DNA of 64,000 nucleotides. Origin: an uncultured Eubacteriales bacterium. Lineage in GTDB: Bacteria; Bacillota; Clostridia; Christensenellales; Aristaeellaceae. Below, one piece after another: positions 35,251-43,603 of the stretch. A program made the position numbers and the translations under genes. The notes beneath the pieces were generated by a model, which saw only the letters and a program-made list of their open reading frames with translations, made no database searches and was not told the DNA's origin. The stretch covers positions 124,001-188,000 of the forward strand of contig ONJM01000002.1 of assembly GCA_900318145.1 (NCBI GenBank). Direction: 5' to 3'. The stretch's first letter is position 1. Every line of letters begins with the position of its first letter.

Positions 35251-36870
35251 TTACCGCATCAGCTGACGGATTGCCTCGGACAGTTTGCGCAGTTCGCTGT
35301 TTGAAGCATGCTGAAGTTTTCCGGCGTATTCATTCAGATCATCAAGTGCTTTCATCATCTCTTCATACGCGGAGACGGTTTTTTTCTTTGTTTTGGAAGA
35401 CGAGGCAGAAGCGGCGGAAGAAGACTTTTCCCGCGGTACGGGATCTGTCAGCCGGATCCACTCCCCTCCTGACAAATCAAATTCTGAACCGGAACAGGGA
35501 GCCTCGGCAGACAGACCGTACTTTTCCCGGAGGATTCCGGCGAACCCTGTACAGGATTCTTCATCACCATGATTGACAAAGATATATTTCGGCTTTATCG
35601 GGCAGGAATTCAGCCAAGCAAGGAGTCCGTCCCGGTCGGCATGGCCGGAAATACCGTTCAGGAGACGGACTTCAGCTTTTACGTCTATTTCCTCGCCGAA
35701 GATTTTAACGCTTTTCGCACCGTCATAAATGATTCGCCCCAGCGTGCCGGCAGCCTGGTACCCTGCGAACAGGACCGTATTTTTTTCGTCCCAGAGATTA
35801 TGCTTGAGATGATGACGGATACGGCCGCCTTCGCACATACCGCCGGACGCAATGATCACCTTCGGTTCGGCATTTGTGTTCAGCGCTTTGGATTCTTCGG
35901 AGGAAACAGTGGTATACAGGCCGGAAAACCAGATCGGATTGCTTCCCTCACGCATAGCCTGAAGCGTTTCTTCATCAAGGCAGTCAGGAGAACACTGAAG
36001 AAAAACAGCGGTTGCCTCATTTGCAAGCGGACTGTCTACATATACCGGGAAATCCTGATATTCCGGAAGAAGCTTTTTTTGTTTGATTTCACGGAAGAAA
36101 TACAGCAATTCCTGCGTCCGGCCGACCGCGAAGGAAGGAATGATGACGGATCCTCCCCTGTCAAAGGTCTTTTTGAGGATTTCCCGCAGTACATCAACTG
36201 CGTCAGTTCTGCTGCCTTCATGTTTTCTGGTTCCGTAGGTGGATTCGATCAGCAGATAGTCCGTCTCCTTCAGGGACACAGGATCCCTGATAATCGGCTG
36301 CTCAAGATTTCCGACGTCTCCGCTGCAGACCAGGCTTCGGAAGGTTTGGTTCTCCTCGAAAAAGAACTGGATAAAGGAAGAACCGAGCAGATGTCCCGCA
36401 TCCGAAAAACAAACCGACAGCCCTTCATCCACCATGATCCTTTTTTCGTATTCACAGGGAATGAAAAGCTTCATCGCGTTTTGTACATCTTCGAGCGTAT
36501 AAAGCGGTTCAACGGGATCCTTGCTGGTACGCAGGTTTTTTTTGGTTTCATAGGCTGCATCCGTTTCCTGGATATGAGCGCTGTCGGCAAGCATGATATA
36601 GCAGAGATTCATGGTTTCCGCAGTGGAATAGATTTTACCTTTGAAGCCTTCCCTGACGAGAAGCGGAATCATTCCGGAATGATCTATATGCGCGTGCGTG
36701 AGGAAAACATACTCAATTGCCGCGGCAGGGACAGGTGTTTCTGCCATTTCATATTCATTTTCACCCTGTTCCATACCGCAGTCAACAAGAAAAAAACGGC
36801 CGGGAAGCCATTCCACAAGTGTTCTGCTTCCTGTAACCTGATGAGCCGCACCTAAAAATGTTATCTTCAT
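35251..36870 (-). CDS. Beta-CASP metallo-beta-lactamase-fold hydrolase (putative ribonuclease)
   Basis: 539 residues from the ATG at 36870 (AGTGGGA upstream; GTG at 36882 possible). MBL motifs: THAHIDHSG with His59, His61, Asp63, His64; SDAGHLLGSS; then the beta-CASP insert (SPLANEATAVFLQ) and the C-terminal IASGGMCEGGRIRHHLKHNL and GHADRDGLLAW, the RNA-specific metallo-hydrolase (RMMBL) end. This is the CPSF/YSH1-like bacterial class that processes RNA. An unusual extension after about residue 475 has a Ser/Ala/Lys-rich linker (KSSSAASASSSKTKKK) and a helical tail of about 45 residues, perhaps for oligomerisation or partner binding. Confidence 0.9.
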   Translation of the reverse strand: MKITFLGAAHQVTGSRTLVEWLPGRFFLVDCGMEQGENEYEMAETPVPAAAIEYVFLTHAHIDHSGMIPLLVREGFKGKIYSTAETMNLCYIMLADSAHIQETDAAYETKKNLRTSKDPVEPLYTLEDVQNAMKLFIPCEYEKRIMVDEGLSVCFSDAGHLLGSSFIQFFFEENQTFRSLVCSGDVGNLEQPIIRDPVSLKETDYLLIESTYGTRKHEGSRTDAVDVLREILKKTFDRGGSVIIPSFAVGRTQELLYFFREIKQKKLLPEYQDFPVYVDSPLANEATAVFLQCSPDCLDEETLQAMREGSNPIWFSGLYTTVSSEESKALNTNAEPKVIIASGGMCEGGRIRHHLKHNLWDEKNTVLFAGYQAAGTLGRIIYDGAKSVKIFGEEIDVKAEVRLLNGISGHADRDGLLAWLNSCPIKPKYIFVNHGDEESCTGFAGILREKYGLSAEAPCSGSEFDLSGGEWIRLTDPVPREKSSSAASASSSKTKKKTVSAYEEMMKALDDLNEYAGKLQHASNSELRKLSEAIRQLMR

Positions 36871-36894
36871 ACGCAATCCCACTTCAGAATAGAA

Positions 36895-36923
36895 TTGATT
36901 TTGAACATGCAGAACAATATAAT
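36895..36923 (+). promoter_or_regulatory. Plus-strand sigma-A-type promoter antisense to the small Cys-rich gene
   Basis: TTGATT at 36895-36900, 17-base spacer, perfect TATAAT at 36918-36923. It points across the minus-strand gene 36927-37139 towards the methyltransferase gene at 37257. No better promoter is seen directly before that gene. Confidence 0.5.
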
Positions 36924-36926
36924 AGA

Positions 36927-37139
36927 TCAGGAATCGCTGCGCGGAAAGAAACTGGCTGCGGATCCGCTGTCCGTCTCATTATCCAGCAGGATGCCTTCGA
37001 TCGCTACGCTTCTGTATTCAGCGTCACCGTTGACGCATTTCATACAGTTATCGCAGATTTTTTCAGGATCGAGATCACAGCGATCACATTCTCCGCATCC
37101 GATACATTCACGATCATACAAAACACACGGACGGGCCAT
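36927..37139 (-). CDS. Small cysteine-rich (ferredoxin-like) protein
   Basis: 70 residues from the ATG at 37139 with AGGAGGG 6 bases upstream. Eight Cys lie in the first 35 residues: Cys5, then CxxCxxCxxC (12, 15, 18, 21), then CxxCxxC (29, 32, 35). This resembles a compact iron-sulfur or zinc cluster protein but does not match the standard ferredoxin CxxCxxCxxxCP. The C-terminal 35 residues are acidic (VAIEGILLDNETDSG). Its own promoter lies upstream. Role unknown; conserved spacing suggests a real protein. Confidence 0.75.
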   Translation of the reverse strand: MARPCVLYDRECIGCGECDRCDLDPEKICDNCMKCVNGDAEYRSVAIEGILLDNETDSGSAASFFPRSDS

Positions 37140-37160
37140 ATGCTTCCCTCCTTTTCCGTT

Positions 37161-37190
37161 ATTATACAACGTACGGGAAAAAGCGGTCAA
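37161..37190 (-). promoter_or_regulatory. Promoter of the small Cys-rich gene
   Basis: On the minus strand, TTGACC (37190-37185), an 18-base spacer and TATAAT (37166-37161), with TG two bases before the -10 hexamer. Confidence 0.65.
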
Positions 37191-37256
37191 GCAAAGGCGG
37201 ATATCGGATGAACGGGAAAAAGGTTTCGGAAAAGAAAATGAAACGGGGGTTCAGTC

Positions 37257-38432
37257 ATGAGCGACGTCTTTCTGAAATACGGGAAGGAAAAACGGGTATA
37301 CGCAAGGCATCCCTGGGTATTCAGAAGCGATATCGAACGGGCGGATGAAGATGTTCAGCCAGGAGATGCAGTACGGGTGCTGAACAGCAAAGGGCGTTTT
37401 CTCGCAAAAGCGCTTTACAATCCGAACAGCCAGATTTCCCTCCGGATCGTAAGCTACAGGGACGAGGAAATCAACCGCGCGTTTATCTTTCAGCGGATCC
37501 ACGAAGCAATCGAGTACAGGAGATCCTTCGCGGATCTTGAAAGCTGCAGGCTGGTGTTTGCGGAAAGCGACCGGCTGCCTGCGCTCATTGTGGATTCTTT
37601 CGGCGGCGTTCTTGTACTGCAGAGCCTTTCCCTGGGCATGGAACGGTTTAAAAAAGATATTGTTGATGCTCTTGTGGAAGAAATGCATCCGCGCGGTATA
37701 TGGGAAAGAAATGATGTCCCGGTCCGGAAGCTGGAAGGACTGGAAATGTCCACCGGCCTGCTTTACGGGGATGTTCCCGATATGGTTGAGATCACTGAAA
37801 ACGGCGTCCGCTTTTATGTGGATGTGAAGGAAGGACAAAAGACAGGCTTTTTCCTTGATCAGAAGGAAAACCGCGCCGCGATCAAGCCTTTCGTAAAAGG
37901 AAAAAGAGTTCTCGACTGTTTTACGCATACAGGTTCCTTTGCGCTGCACGCCGGGCATTACGGAGCTGAAGAAGTCACAGGAGTGGATATCAGCGGGTTT
38001 GCCTGTGAGTTTGCGAAAAAAAATGCCAAGCTGAATCACCTGGAAGACCGTGTGCACTTTACAGAGGCAAACGCGTTTGATTATCTCGCTGAAAAAAGCC
38101 GTTCCGGAGAGAAGTATGACGTCATTATTCTTGATCCGCCGGCTTTCACGAAAACCAGGTCAATGATTGAAAACGCAGTCCGTGGTTATAAGGAAATCAA
38201 CCTGCGGGCAATGAAAATGATCGTACCCGGAGGGTACCTGGTGACCTGCTCCTGCAGCCAGCATGTACTTCCGGGAATGTTCCGCGATATGGTGGCGGAC
38301 GCGGCGAATGACGCGCGGGTTCTTCTGCGTCAGGTGGAATTCAGGACGCAGGGACGTGACCATCCGATTCTGCCCGCTTCACCGGAAACAGAATATCTTA
38401 AATGTGGAATCTATCAGGTTTTCCCTGTCTGA
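37257..38432 (+). CDS. Class I SAM-dependent rRNA methyltransferase, RlmI/YwbD type
   Basis: 391 residues. An N-terminal PUA domain (about 1-75, RHPWVFRSDIERADEDVQPGD) is followed by the RlmI-type middle domain and a Rossmann methyltransferase core: LDCFTHTGSFALHAGHYGA (SAM loop), VTGVDISGFA, and IILDPPAFTKTR (motif IV). The RlmI relative of E. coli methylates C1962 of 23S rRNA. Pro-Pro-Ala-Phe and the C-terminal CSCSQHV are typical. ATG at 37257, with GGGGG at 9-13 bases upstream. Convergent with era. Confidence 0.9.
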   Translation: MSDVFLKYGKEKRVYARHPWVFRSDIERADEDVQPGDAVRVLNSKGRFLAKALYNPNSQISLRIVSYRDEEINRAFIFQRIHEAIEYRRSFADLESCRLVFAESDRLPALIVDSFGGVLVLQSLSLGMERFKKDIVDALVEEMHPRGIWERNDVPVRKLEGLEMSTGLLYGDVPDMVEITENGVRFYVDVKEGQKTGFFLDQKENRAAIKPFVKGKRVLDCFTHTGSFALHAGHYGAEEVTGVDISGFACEFAKKNAKLNHLEDRVHFTEANAFDYLAEKSRSGEKYDVIILDPPAFTKTRSMIENAVRGYKEINLRAMKMIVPGGYLVTCSCSQHVLPGMFRDMVADAANDARVLLRQVEFRTQGRDHPILPASPETEYLKCGIYQVFPV

Positions 38433-38463
38433 CAGGTCCGAAAAACAATGAAGCATTAAGGAT

Positions 38464-39360
38464 TTACTGCTTTTCATATCCAAGTGTTTTCAGGTCCGAC
38501 GGATTGTTCCTCCAGTCGGGCCTGATTTTTACCCATAATTTCAGATTGACATGTGTATCCAGAAGCTTTTCGATATCCTCCCGCGCTTCGGATCCGATTG
38601 TCTGAAGCATTGCACCGTGACGGCCGATGATTATTCCCTTGTGGGCATCCCGTTCACAGTAGATAGTAGCGTTTATTTCCGTCAGACCGTCGCTGATTTT
38701 CCCGATGCCGAGGATTTCAACACCGATTCCGTGGGGGACTTCATCGCGGAGGTGCCGGAGCGCCTTTTCCCGGATGATCTCCGCGCAGATAACGCGTTCC
38801 GGCTGATCTGTGATCATGTCATCAGGGAAATACCTGGGCCCTTCGGGCAAAAACCGTACGAGGCTGGAAACCAGATCGTCCAGCCCTGTTCTTTTTCGGG
38901 CGCTTACAGGAATGATTTCATCAAAGGATAAATCCGCGAACCTGGCTGTAGCGGACAAGACGGCTTCAGGATGCACCAGATCGATTTTATTCAGAGCGAG
39001 AACCTTGGGGACTTTTTGTCCGCAGAGATCCCTGGCGAGTTCAAGGTCTTTCTCTGTAATATGGGAAACATCCGCAAGCATCAGAATACAGTCCATACCG
39101 TCCATCGCGTTTGTAACAGACTGCATCATGAATTCACCCAGCCGGGTACGCGGGCGGTGGACGCCGGGAGTGTCCAGAAAAACAATCTGATCGTTTTCAT
39201 GCGTAACAACGCCCATAATCCGGTTCCTGGTGGTCTGCGGACGACTGGAAACGATCGCGATTTTTTCACCGATCAGTGCGTTCATAACGGAGGATTTTCC
39301 GACATTCGGAAGACCGATAATCGTTACAAAACCGGAATGGAAAGGCTTGTCTGTACTCAT
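38464..39360 (-). CDS. era: GTPase Era
   Basis: 298 residues from the ATG at 39360; an ATG at 39369 sits only 2 bases from the AAGGAG site, whereas this one has an 11-base spacer. G1 GLPNVGKSS, G3 DTPGVHRPRT, G4 NKID, and the C-terminal KH domain with GIIIGRHGAML that binds the 3' end of 16S rRNA. Era assists 30S assembly. Last of the phoH-pgpH-ybeY-era run. The dgkA and cdd genes commonly found between ybeY and era in Bacillota are absent. Confidence 0.97.
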   Translation of the reverse strand: MSTDKPFHSGFVTIIGLPNVGKSSVMNALIGEKIAIVSSRPQTTRNRIMGVVTHENDQIVFLDTPGVHRPRTRLGEFMMQSVTNAMDGMDCILMLADVSHITEKDLELARDLCGQKVPKVLALNKIDLVHPEAVLSATARFADLSFDEIIPVSARKRTGLDDLVSSLVRFLPEGPRYFPDDMITDQPERVICAEIIREKALRHLRDEVPHGIGVEILGIGKISDGLTEINATIYCERDAHKGIIIGRHGAMLQTIGSEAREDIEKLLDTHVNLKLWVKIRPDWRNNPSDLKTLGYEKQ

Positions 39361-39375
39361 CTTATGCATGTCTCC

Positions 39376-39873
39376 TTATGATTGCCCGGAAACCAGTTGC
39401 CGGGAAAGTATTTTCTCTTCCATAGCCCGCATAATCCGTTTATCTTCCTCTTTTATGTGATCATACCCCAGAAGATGGCATAATCCGTGAATCAGGAGAT
39501 ATGTCGCTTCCCTTTCGACAGGATGCCCGTATTCTTCGGCCTGCGCGTATATATGCGGGACAGAGATAACAATATCCCCGAGGAAGCAGGCACCGCTTTC
39601 GTCGTCATATTCCTGCAGGAGAGCTTTTTCACACATTCCGGCGGTTTTCCCGGCTTTATAGGATACGGTCGGAAAGGAAAGCACATCCGTGGAACGGTCA
39701 ATTCCCCTGTGAGCGGCATTCAGAACACGGATGGTTTCGTCACTGCAAAGCCGGACAGAAACAGCACAGGGAACGGTGATTCCTTCGCAGAGAACTGTCC
39801 GGTCCGCCGCGTGCTGCATTTTCTCCTGTATATTTTCCGGAAGCGGAACGTCCCGGATCCATTCGATGATCAT
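39376..39873 (-). CDS. ybeY: Endoribonuclease YbeY
   Basis: 165 residues. The metal site HGLCHLLGYDH (three His, in the family pattern HxxxHxxGxxH) is intact, preceded by FLGDIVISVPHIYAQAEEYG. YbeY matures the 3' end of 16S rRNA and helps ribosome quality control. The ATG overlaps the pgpH stop. Six to fifteen bases separate it from era, so the cluster is one operon. Confidence 0.96.
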   Translation of the reverse strand: MIIEWIRDVPLPENIQEKMQHAADRTVLCEGITVPCAVSVRLCSDETIRVLNAAHRGIDRSTDVLSFPTVSYKAGKTAGMCEKALLQEYDDESGACFLGDIVISVPHIYAQAEEYGHPVEREATYLLIHGLCHLLGYDHIKEEDKRIMRAMEEKILSRQLVSGQS

Positions 39874-42167
39874 AATTCTTTTTCCTCGTCCTTCATTTCA
39901 TCCGGAACGGAACCGGACTGCAGCATCGGTTCAGGCGTTTTGATGTCTTCATCATTGCCTGTATTCGCGTTCTCCTGCGCATCAGAACGGGGCGCGGAGG
40001 ATGAAGTATCCGATGATGTTTCCGGTGCGCCGGCAAACGCCGAATGGGAAGCGTAATGCGGGACATTCGGATATTCAATCCGTTCATGATATACGCCTTT
40101 CAGGATGTCGGAGAAGGCGCCGCAGATATCGTCAATATCCCGAAGTGAGAGCGGAGAATCTGTCAGCTGGCCGTCTTCAAGTTTTCCGCGGACCAGACGT
40201 TCAATAAACTGGTCGATTGCTTTCGGCGTTGGGGACTTCATGGAACGGACGGCAGCCTCGATCGTATCGGCCAGCATAACAATGGCGGCTTCCTTGGTCG
40301 TCGGCTTTGGGCCGGCATAACGGAACTCGTTGATATCAACCTGCTGCCCGTTGGACAGCTGAAGCGCTTTGTGATAGAAATACATCACCGGCGTAACACC
40401 ATGGTGCTGGAGAATGATGTCCTGAACTTCCGGGGGAATGTGTTCCTTCTGTGCCATCAGGGCGCCGTCCTTGGTGTGGCTGACCACAATTGCCGCGGAA
40501 ACATAGGGATCCGTGTGCTCATGCGGATTGTCGCCCATCTGGTTTTCCTTGAAGTACATGGGGCGCTTCAGTTTTCCGATATCGTGGTAATACGCACCGG
40601 CTCTTGCGAGATAGGAATTGGCTTTGATCCGGGAAGCGGCTGATTCAGCCAGATTGGCGACAATGATCGAATGGTGATAGGTTCCGGGTGCCTCGATCAT
40701 CAGACGCTTCATCAAAGGCTGCCCGGGATTGGTCAATTCAAGAAGCCGTGTCGGAGTCGCAAGCCGGAAAAGGAATTCAAACAGCGGCTGGAACGCAATG
40801 GCAAGCGCACCGCTGAGAATTCCTCCTCCGATCGCCCAGCCGGCAACTGAAGCTGTGTTTACATTTTTCTCTGATGTCAGCAGGTTTATACCGTAAACGA
40901 CAGCGATGCCGATTACAGCGGAAAAAAGGCCGGACAGCAGAACCCGGGTACGCTGCGGATGTCCTTTCAGGAACCAGATTGTTACCATGCTTTCCGTCAG
41001 CGTGAGAATACTGATCAGCAGTACTTCATAGTAGGAAGAGCGGTTGTTGCCTGCCGTAAGGGCGGTAATCAGCAGCGTCAGTGTCATGGTCAGACTGATT
41101 CCGACCCTGTAACCGATCAGTACCGTTCCAAGCGCCGCGCAAAGCGCAACCGGAACGATATAGATGCTCGGAAGAAAGACGGAAAGCGCGGCAAAGCCGA
41201 TGCATAAAAGAAGAATCAGCAGAATGACTGCCATCTGCCGTACATTGGAAAGGACATCGCGGCTGAGCAGAAAGAGCATCATAAACAGGATCAGCGTTGA
41301 AAGGATTGCGGCGATAACAGATCCCCAGTAAACGGAGAAATCGTAATGATCTTCGTTCAGCAATCCGAGCTGGCGGAGCATTTCCAGCTGGCTCTTTGTG
41401 ATTCTGTCGCCTTCCCGGACGATGTTCTGGCCCTGCAGATAGGTGACAGGTTCAACGGAATCCATCGCTTTCTTTTTCGCCTCATCCGTTGTTTCCCGAT
41501 CTATCACCTGATTCGGCTTGATACAGGCGCGAAGAACCGTGGGAAGAACATTCTGCGTCAGGGAAATATCAAGCTTATATCCGACAATCTGCAGAATTGT
41601 CTGAATCGCCTGGTTTGTCTGCCCTTCCCGAACGGAAGAATTCATAATGTTTTCAACCGCGGTTGTTACCGTGGAAACCATATCGTCGAACTGTGCCGTG
41701 TCGATCCGAAGAAGGGTTACGACCTGGTTCCTGTTCAGTGAAAGATCATCCGTCAGACCGAAGGCATAGGCAATCTCATCTTCTGTAAAGGAGTTTCTCC
41801 GTGCGGTGTTTTCTTCCCGAAGAGTAAAACCGTACTGCTGAATGATACGGAGCTTATCGAAAGCATCACTGAGAGAGGCAAGAACTTCCTCCTTGGCATC
41901 CTGCTGAAACTTATAGGAAGGTTCAACCAGAGCGGCAGCGTCATCCTTGTTTTTCTGGGTTGTAACAACATCAATAACATCCTGCGTCGCGTTGATTGTG
42001 TACCGGGAAATGGAACCGACGGAAAGGCTGTATTTTTTCGGGACACAGACAAAAAAGAAAAGAATCAGGATGAGAAGAAAGGCAAGCAAATCCATCAGTA
42101 TGCACTTGAAGGATGAAGAACGAAGCCACTGTACCAGTTTCACGCGCATGGAGTGTTCTTTTTTCAT
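39870..42167 (-). CDS. pgpH: 7TM-HD phosphodiesterase PgpH
   Basis: 765 residues. One N-terminal helix, a long extracytoplasmic 7TMR-HDED domain (about 60-285), seven membrane helices (about 290-480) and a cytoplasmic HD domain with His528-Asp529 in YYHDIGKLKRP, HTDPYVSAAIVVSHTKDG and the later ILQHHG. PgpH hydrolyses cyclic di-AMP. An acidic, low-complexity C-terminal tail (after about 700) is poorly conserved. ATGA overlaps with phoH upstream and ybeY downstream. Confidence 0.94.
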   Translation of the reverse strand: MKKEHSMRVKLVQWLRSSSFKCILMDLLAFLLILILFFFVCVPKKYSLSVGSISRYTINATQDVIDVVTTQKNKDDAAALVEPSYKFQQDAKEEVLASLSDAFDKLRIIQQYGFTLREENTARRNSFTEDEIAYAFGLTDDLSLNRNQVVTLLRIDTAQFDDMVSTVTTAVENIMNSSVREGQTNQAIQTILQIVGYKLDISLTQNVLPTVLRACIKPNQVIDRETTDEAKKKAMDSVEPVTYLQGQNIVREGDRITKSQLEMLRQLGLLNEDHYDFSVYWGSVIAAILSTLILFMMLFLLSRDVLSNVRQMAVILLILLLCIGFAALSVFLPSIYIVPVALCAALGTVLIGYRVGISLTMTLTLLITALTAGNNRSSYYEVLLISILTLTESMVTIWFLKGHPQRTRVLLSGLFSAVIGIAVVYGINLLTSEKNVNTASVAGWAIGGGILSGALAIAFQPLFEFLFRLATPTRLLELTNPGQPLMKRLMIEAPGTYHHSIIVANLAESAASRIKANSYLARAGAYYHDIGKLKRPMYFKENQMGDNPHEHTDPYVSAAIVVSHTKDGALMAQKEHIPPEVQDIILQHHGVTPVMYFYHKALQLSNGQQVDINEFRYAGPKPTTKEAAIVMLADTIEAAVRSMKSPTPKAIDQFIERLVRGKLEDGQLTDSPLSLRDIDDICGAFSDILKGVYHERIEYPNVPHYASHSAFAGAPETSSDTSSSAPRSDAQENANTGNDEDIKTPEPMLQSGSVPDEMKDEEKEL

Positions 42168-43156
42168 ACGGTGCCCTTCCCTTCATGATCTTCTTTTTCG
42201 CTGGCGGCGTACGCCTCAACAATATGCTGAACAAGCTCATGCCGGACTATATCTTTACCTGTCAGCTCAACAATTCCGATTCCCGGAATACCCTGAAGAA
42301 TCCGGATGGCTTCTCCCAGACCTGATTTTTTCCCGGCGGGAAGATCTGTCTGCGTGATATCGCCGGTGACGATTACTTTTGAATTGAAGCCGATTCTGGT
42401 CAGAAACATTTTCATCTGCTCGGAAGTCGTATTCTGCGCTTCATCCAGGATAATATAAGCGTCGGAAAGCGTCCGTCCGCGCATATACGCAAGCGGTGCA
42501 ACTTCCACTGTGCCGCGTTCCAGAAGCCGCGTGTAGGAATCAGCACCCATGAAATCATACATAGCGTCATAAAGAGGGCGAAGATACGGGTCGACTTTCT
42601 GCGCCAGATCCCCGGGCAGGAATCCGAGCTTTTCACCAGCTTCGACGGCAGGCCTGGTCAGTATAATACGTTCTGCTTCCTTATTTTTCAGCGCCATGAC
42701 GGACAGCGCCATGGCAAGGTAGGTTTTACCGGTACCTGCGGGGCCGACGGCAAAAGTCAGCGTATTTTTGCGGATGGTGTCAATATAATTCTGCTGCCCG
42801 ACCGTTTTGCAGGTAATCTGCTTGCCCCGGTGCGTGACGGCGATCACTTTGCGCAGGGACTCTCCGATCCTGTCGGCACTGCCTTCGCGGATCATGGAAA
42901 TGATGTAGCGGATACGGACCCTGTCTACATATTCATTCCGGCTGATCATGTCAAATAACATCTGCAGCGTTTGTTCCGCAACGGAAAGATGGTCCTCATC
43001 CCCCTGTATCACAAGGTGGTTTCCGCGGAGTGCGATGCTTACGGAGCATTCCTGTTCAATCATGGCGATATTCTGATCATTCAGCCCGAACAGAGCAATG
43101 TACGCGTCCATGGTATCAGCGGTAAGCACAATTTCACGGGTATCGGCCAAACACAC
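42164..43156 (-). CDS. PhoH family protein (YbeZ/PhoL)
   Basis: 330 residues. An N-terminal KH-like region (about 25-85), then a P-loop domain with VGPAGTGKTYLAMALSV and AYIILDEAQNTTSEQMK (Walker B), and RIGFNSKVIVTGDITQTDLP. PhoH proteins are RNA-linked ATPases that work with YbeY. The start is GTG at 43156 with GGAAGGGAA upstream; no ATG fits. First gene of the phoH-pgpH-ybeY-era operon. Confidence 0.95.
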   Translation of the reverse strand: MCLADTREIVLTADTMDAYIALFGLNDQNIAMIEQECSVSIALRGNHLVIQGDEDHLSVAEQTLQMLFDMISRNEYVDRVRIRYIISMIREGSADRIGESLRKVIAVTHRGKQITCKTVGQQNYIDTIRKNTLTFAVGPAGTGKTYLAMALSVMALKNKEAERIILTRPAVEAGEKLGFLPGDLAQKVDPYLRPLYDAMYDFMGADSYTRLLERGTVEVAPLAYMRGRTLSDAYIILDEAQNTTSEQMKMFLTRIGFNSKVIVTGDITQTDLPAGKKSGLGEAIRILQGIPGIGIVELTGKDIVRHELVQHIVEAYAASEKEDHEGKGTV

Positions 43157-43186
43157 GACTTCCCTTCCGTTTGTTTTATCAGTTAT

Positions 43187-43214
43187 ATGATATCTTTTTT
43201 CTTTGTTTTGTCAA
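43187..43214 (-). promoter_or_regulatory. Promoter of the phoH-pgpH-ybeY-era operon
   Basis: Minus strand TTGACA (43214-43209), 16-base A-rich spacer, TATCAT (43192-43187). Confidence 0.6.
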
Positions 43215-43286
43215 TTTATCCCTTGTTTTTCGGCGTTTCAGGCATTTCGCAAACAGTAAAAAAACAATTCAGGAAAACATCGGGTC

Positions 43287-43315
43287 GTTGACACAAAAAA
43301 TGAATTATGATAGTA
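43287..43315 (+). promoter_or_regulatory. Promoter of the T-box operon at 43.6 kb
   Basis: Perfect TTGACA at 43287-43292, 17-base spacer, TAGTAT at 43310-43315. The predicted transcript starts near 43322, just before the T-box Stem I region. Confidence 0.7.
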
Positions 43316-43321
43316 TCCATT

Positions 43322-43590
43322 CAATTCAATATGTAAAGGCAATGAAGGAAAGAATGCTTCCCGGAATGTTCAGAGAGCTGTCGTTTGCTGCGAGACAGTA
43401 CAGGAAAGGAAACTGACTGCTTCCGGAGCCGGTTTTGTAAACAGGCAGAAGCCCCAGTAATGAAACCCGGTCGCCCCGTAATCGGCTTTGGACTTGTTGG
43501 AGTCCGAGAGTGACTGCGTATTAGCAGTAACATGGGTGGTACCGCGGTTTTTTCGTCCCAGAGGCATATTGCTTCCGGGTTTATTTTTTT
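43322..43590 (+). promoter_or_regulatory. T-box leader, probable leucine specifier
   Basis: The leader fills the gap between phoH and the next gene. Stem I distal features are present (CAGAGAGC then TTTGCTGCGAGACAGT). The T-box core GGGTGGTACCGCGG is at 43534-43547. Its variable base is T (UGGU), which pairs with a tRNA discriminator A. The terminator hairpin is CCC-A-GAGGCA / TGCTTC-C-GGG (43557-43579), followed by TTTATTTTTTT (43580-43590). In the specifier region GAAACTGACTGCTTCC, CTG (Leu) at 43413-43415 followed by A is the best reading; CTG also recurs at 43417-43419. Uncharged tRNA would prevent termination. T-box certain; amino acid tentative. Confidence 0.92.
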
Positions 43591-43603
43591 AGGAGGATAA
43601 AAT

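Noticed and set aside
35569..36855. 428-codon plus-strand frame
   Set aside because: Antisense to the beta-CASP hydrolase, whose motifs are intact; no start signal and no domain.
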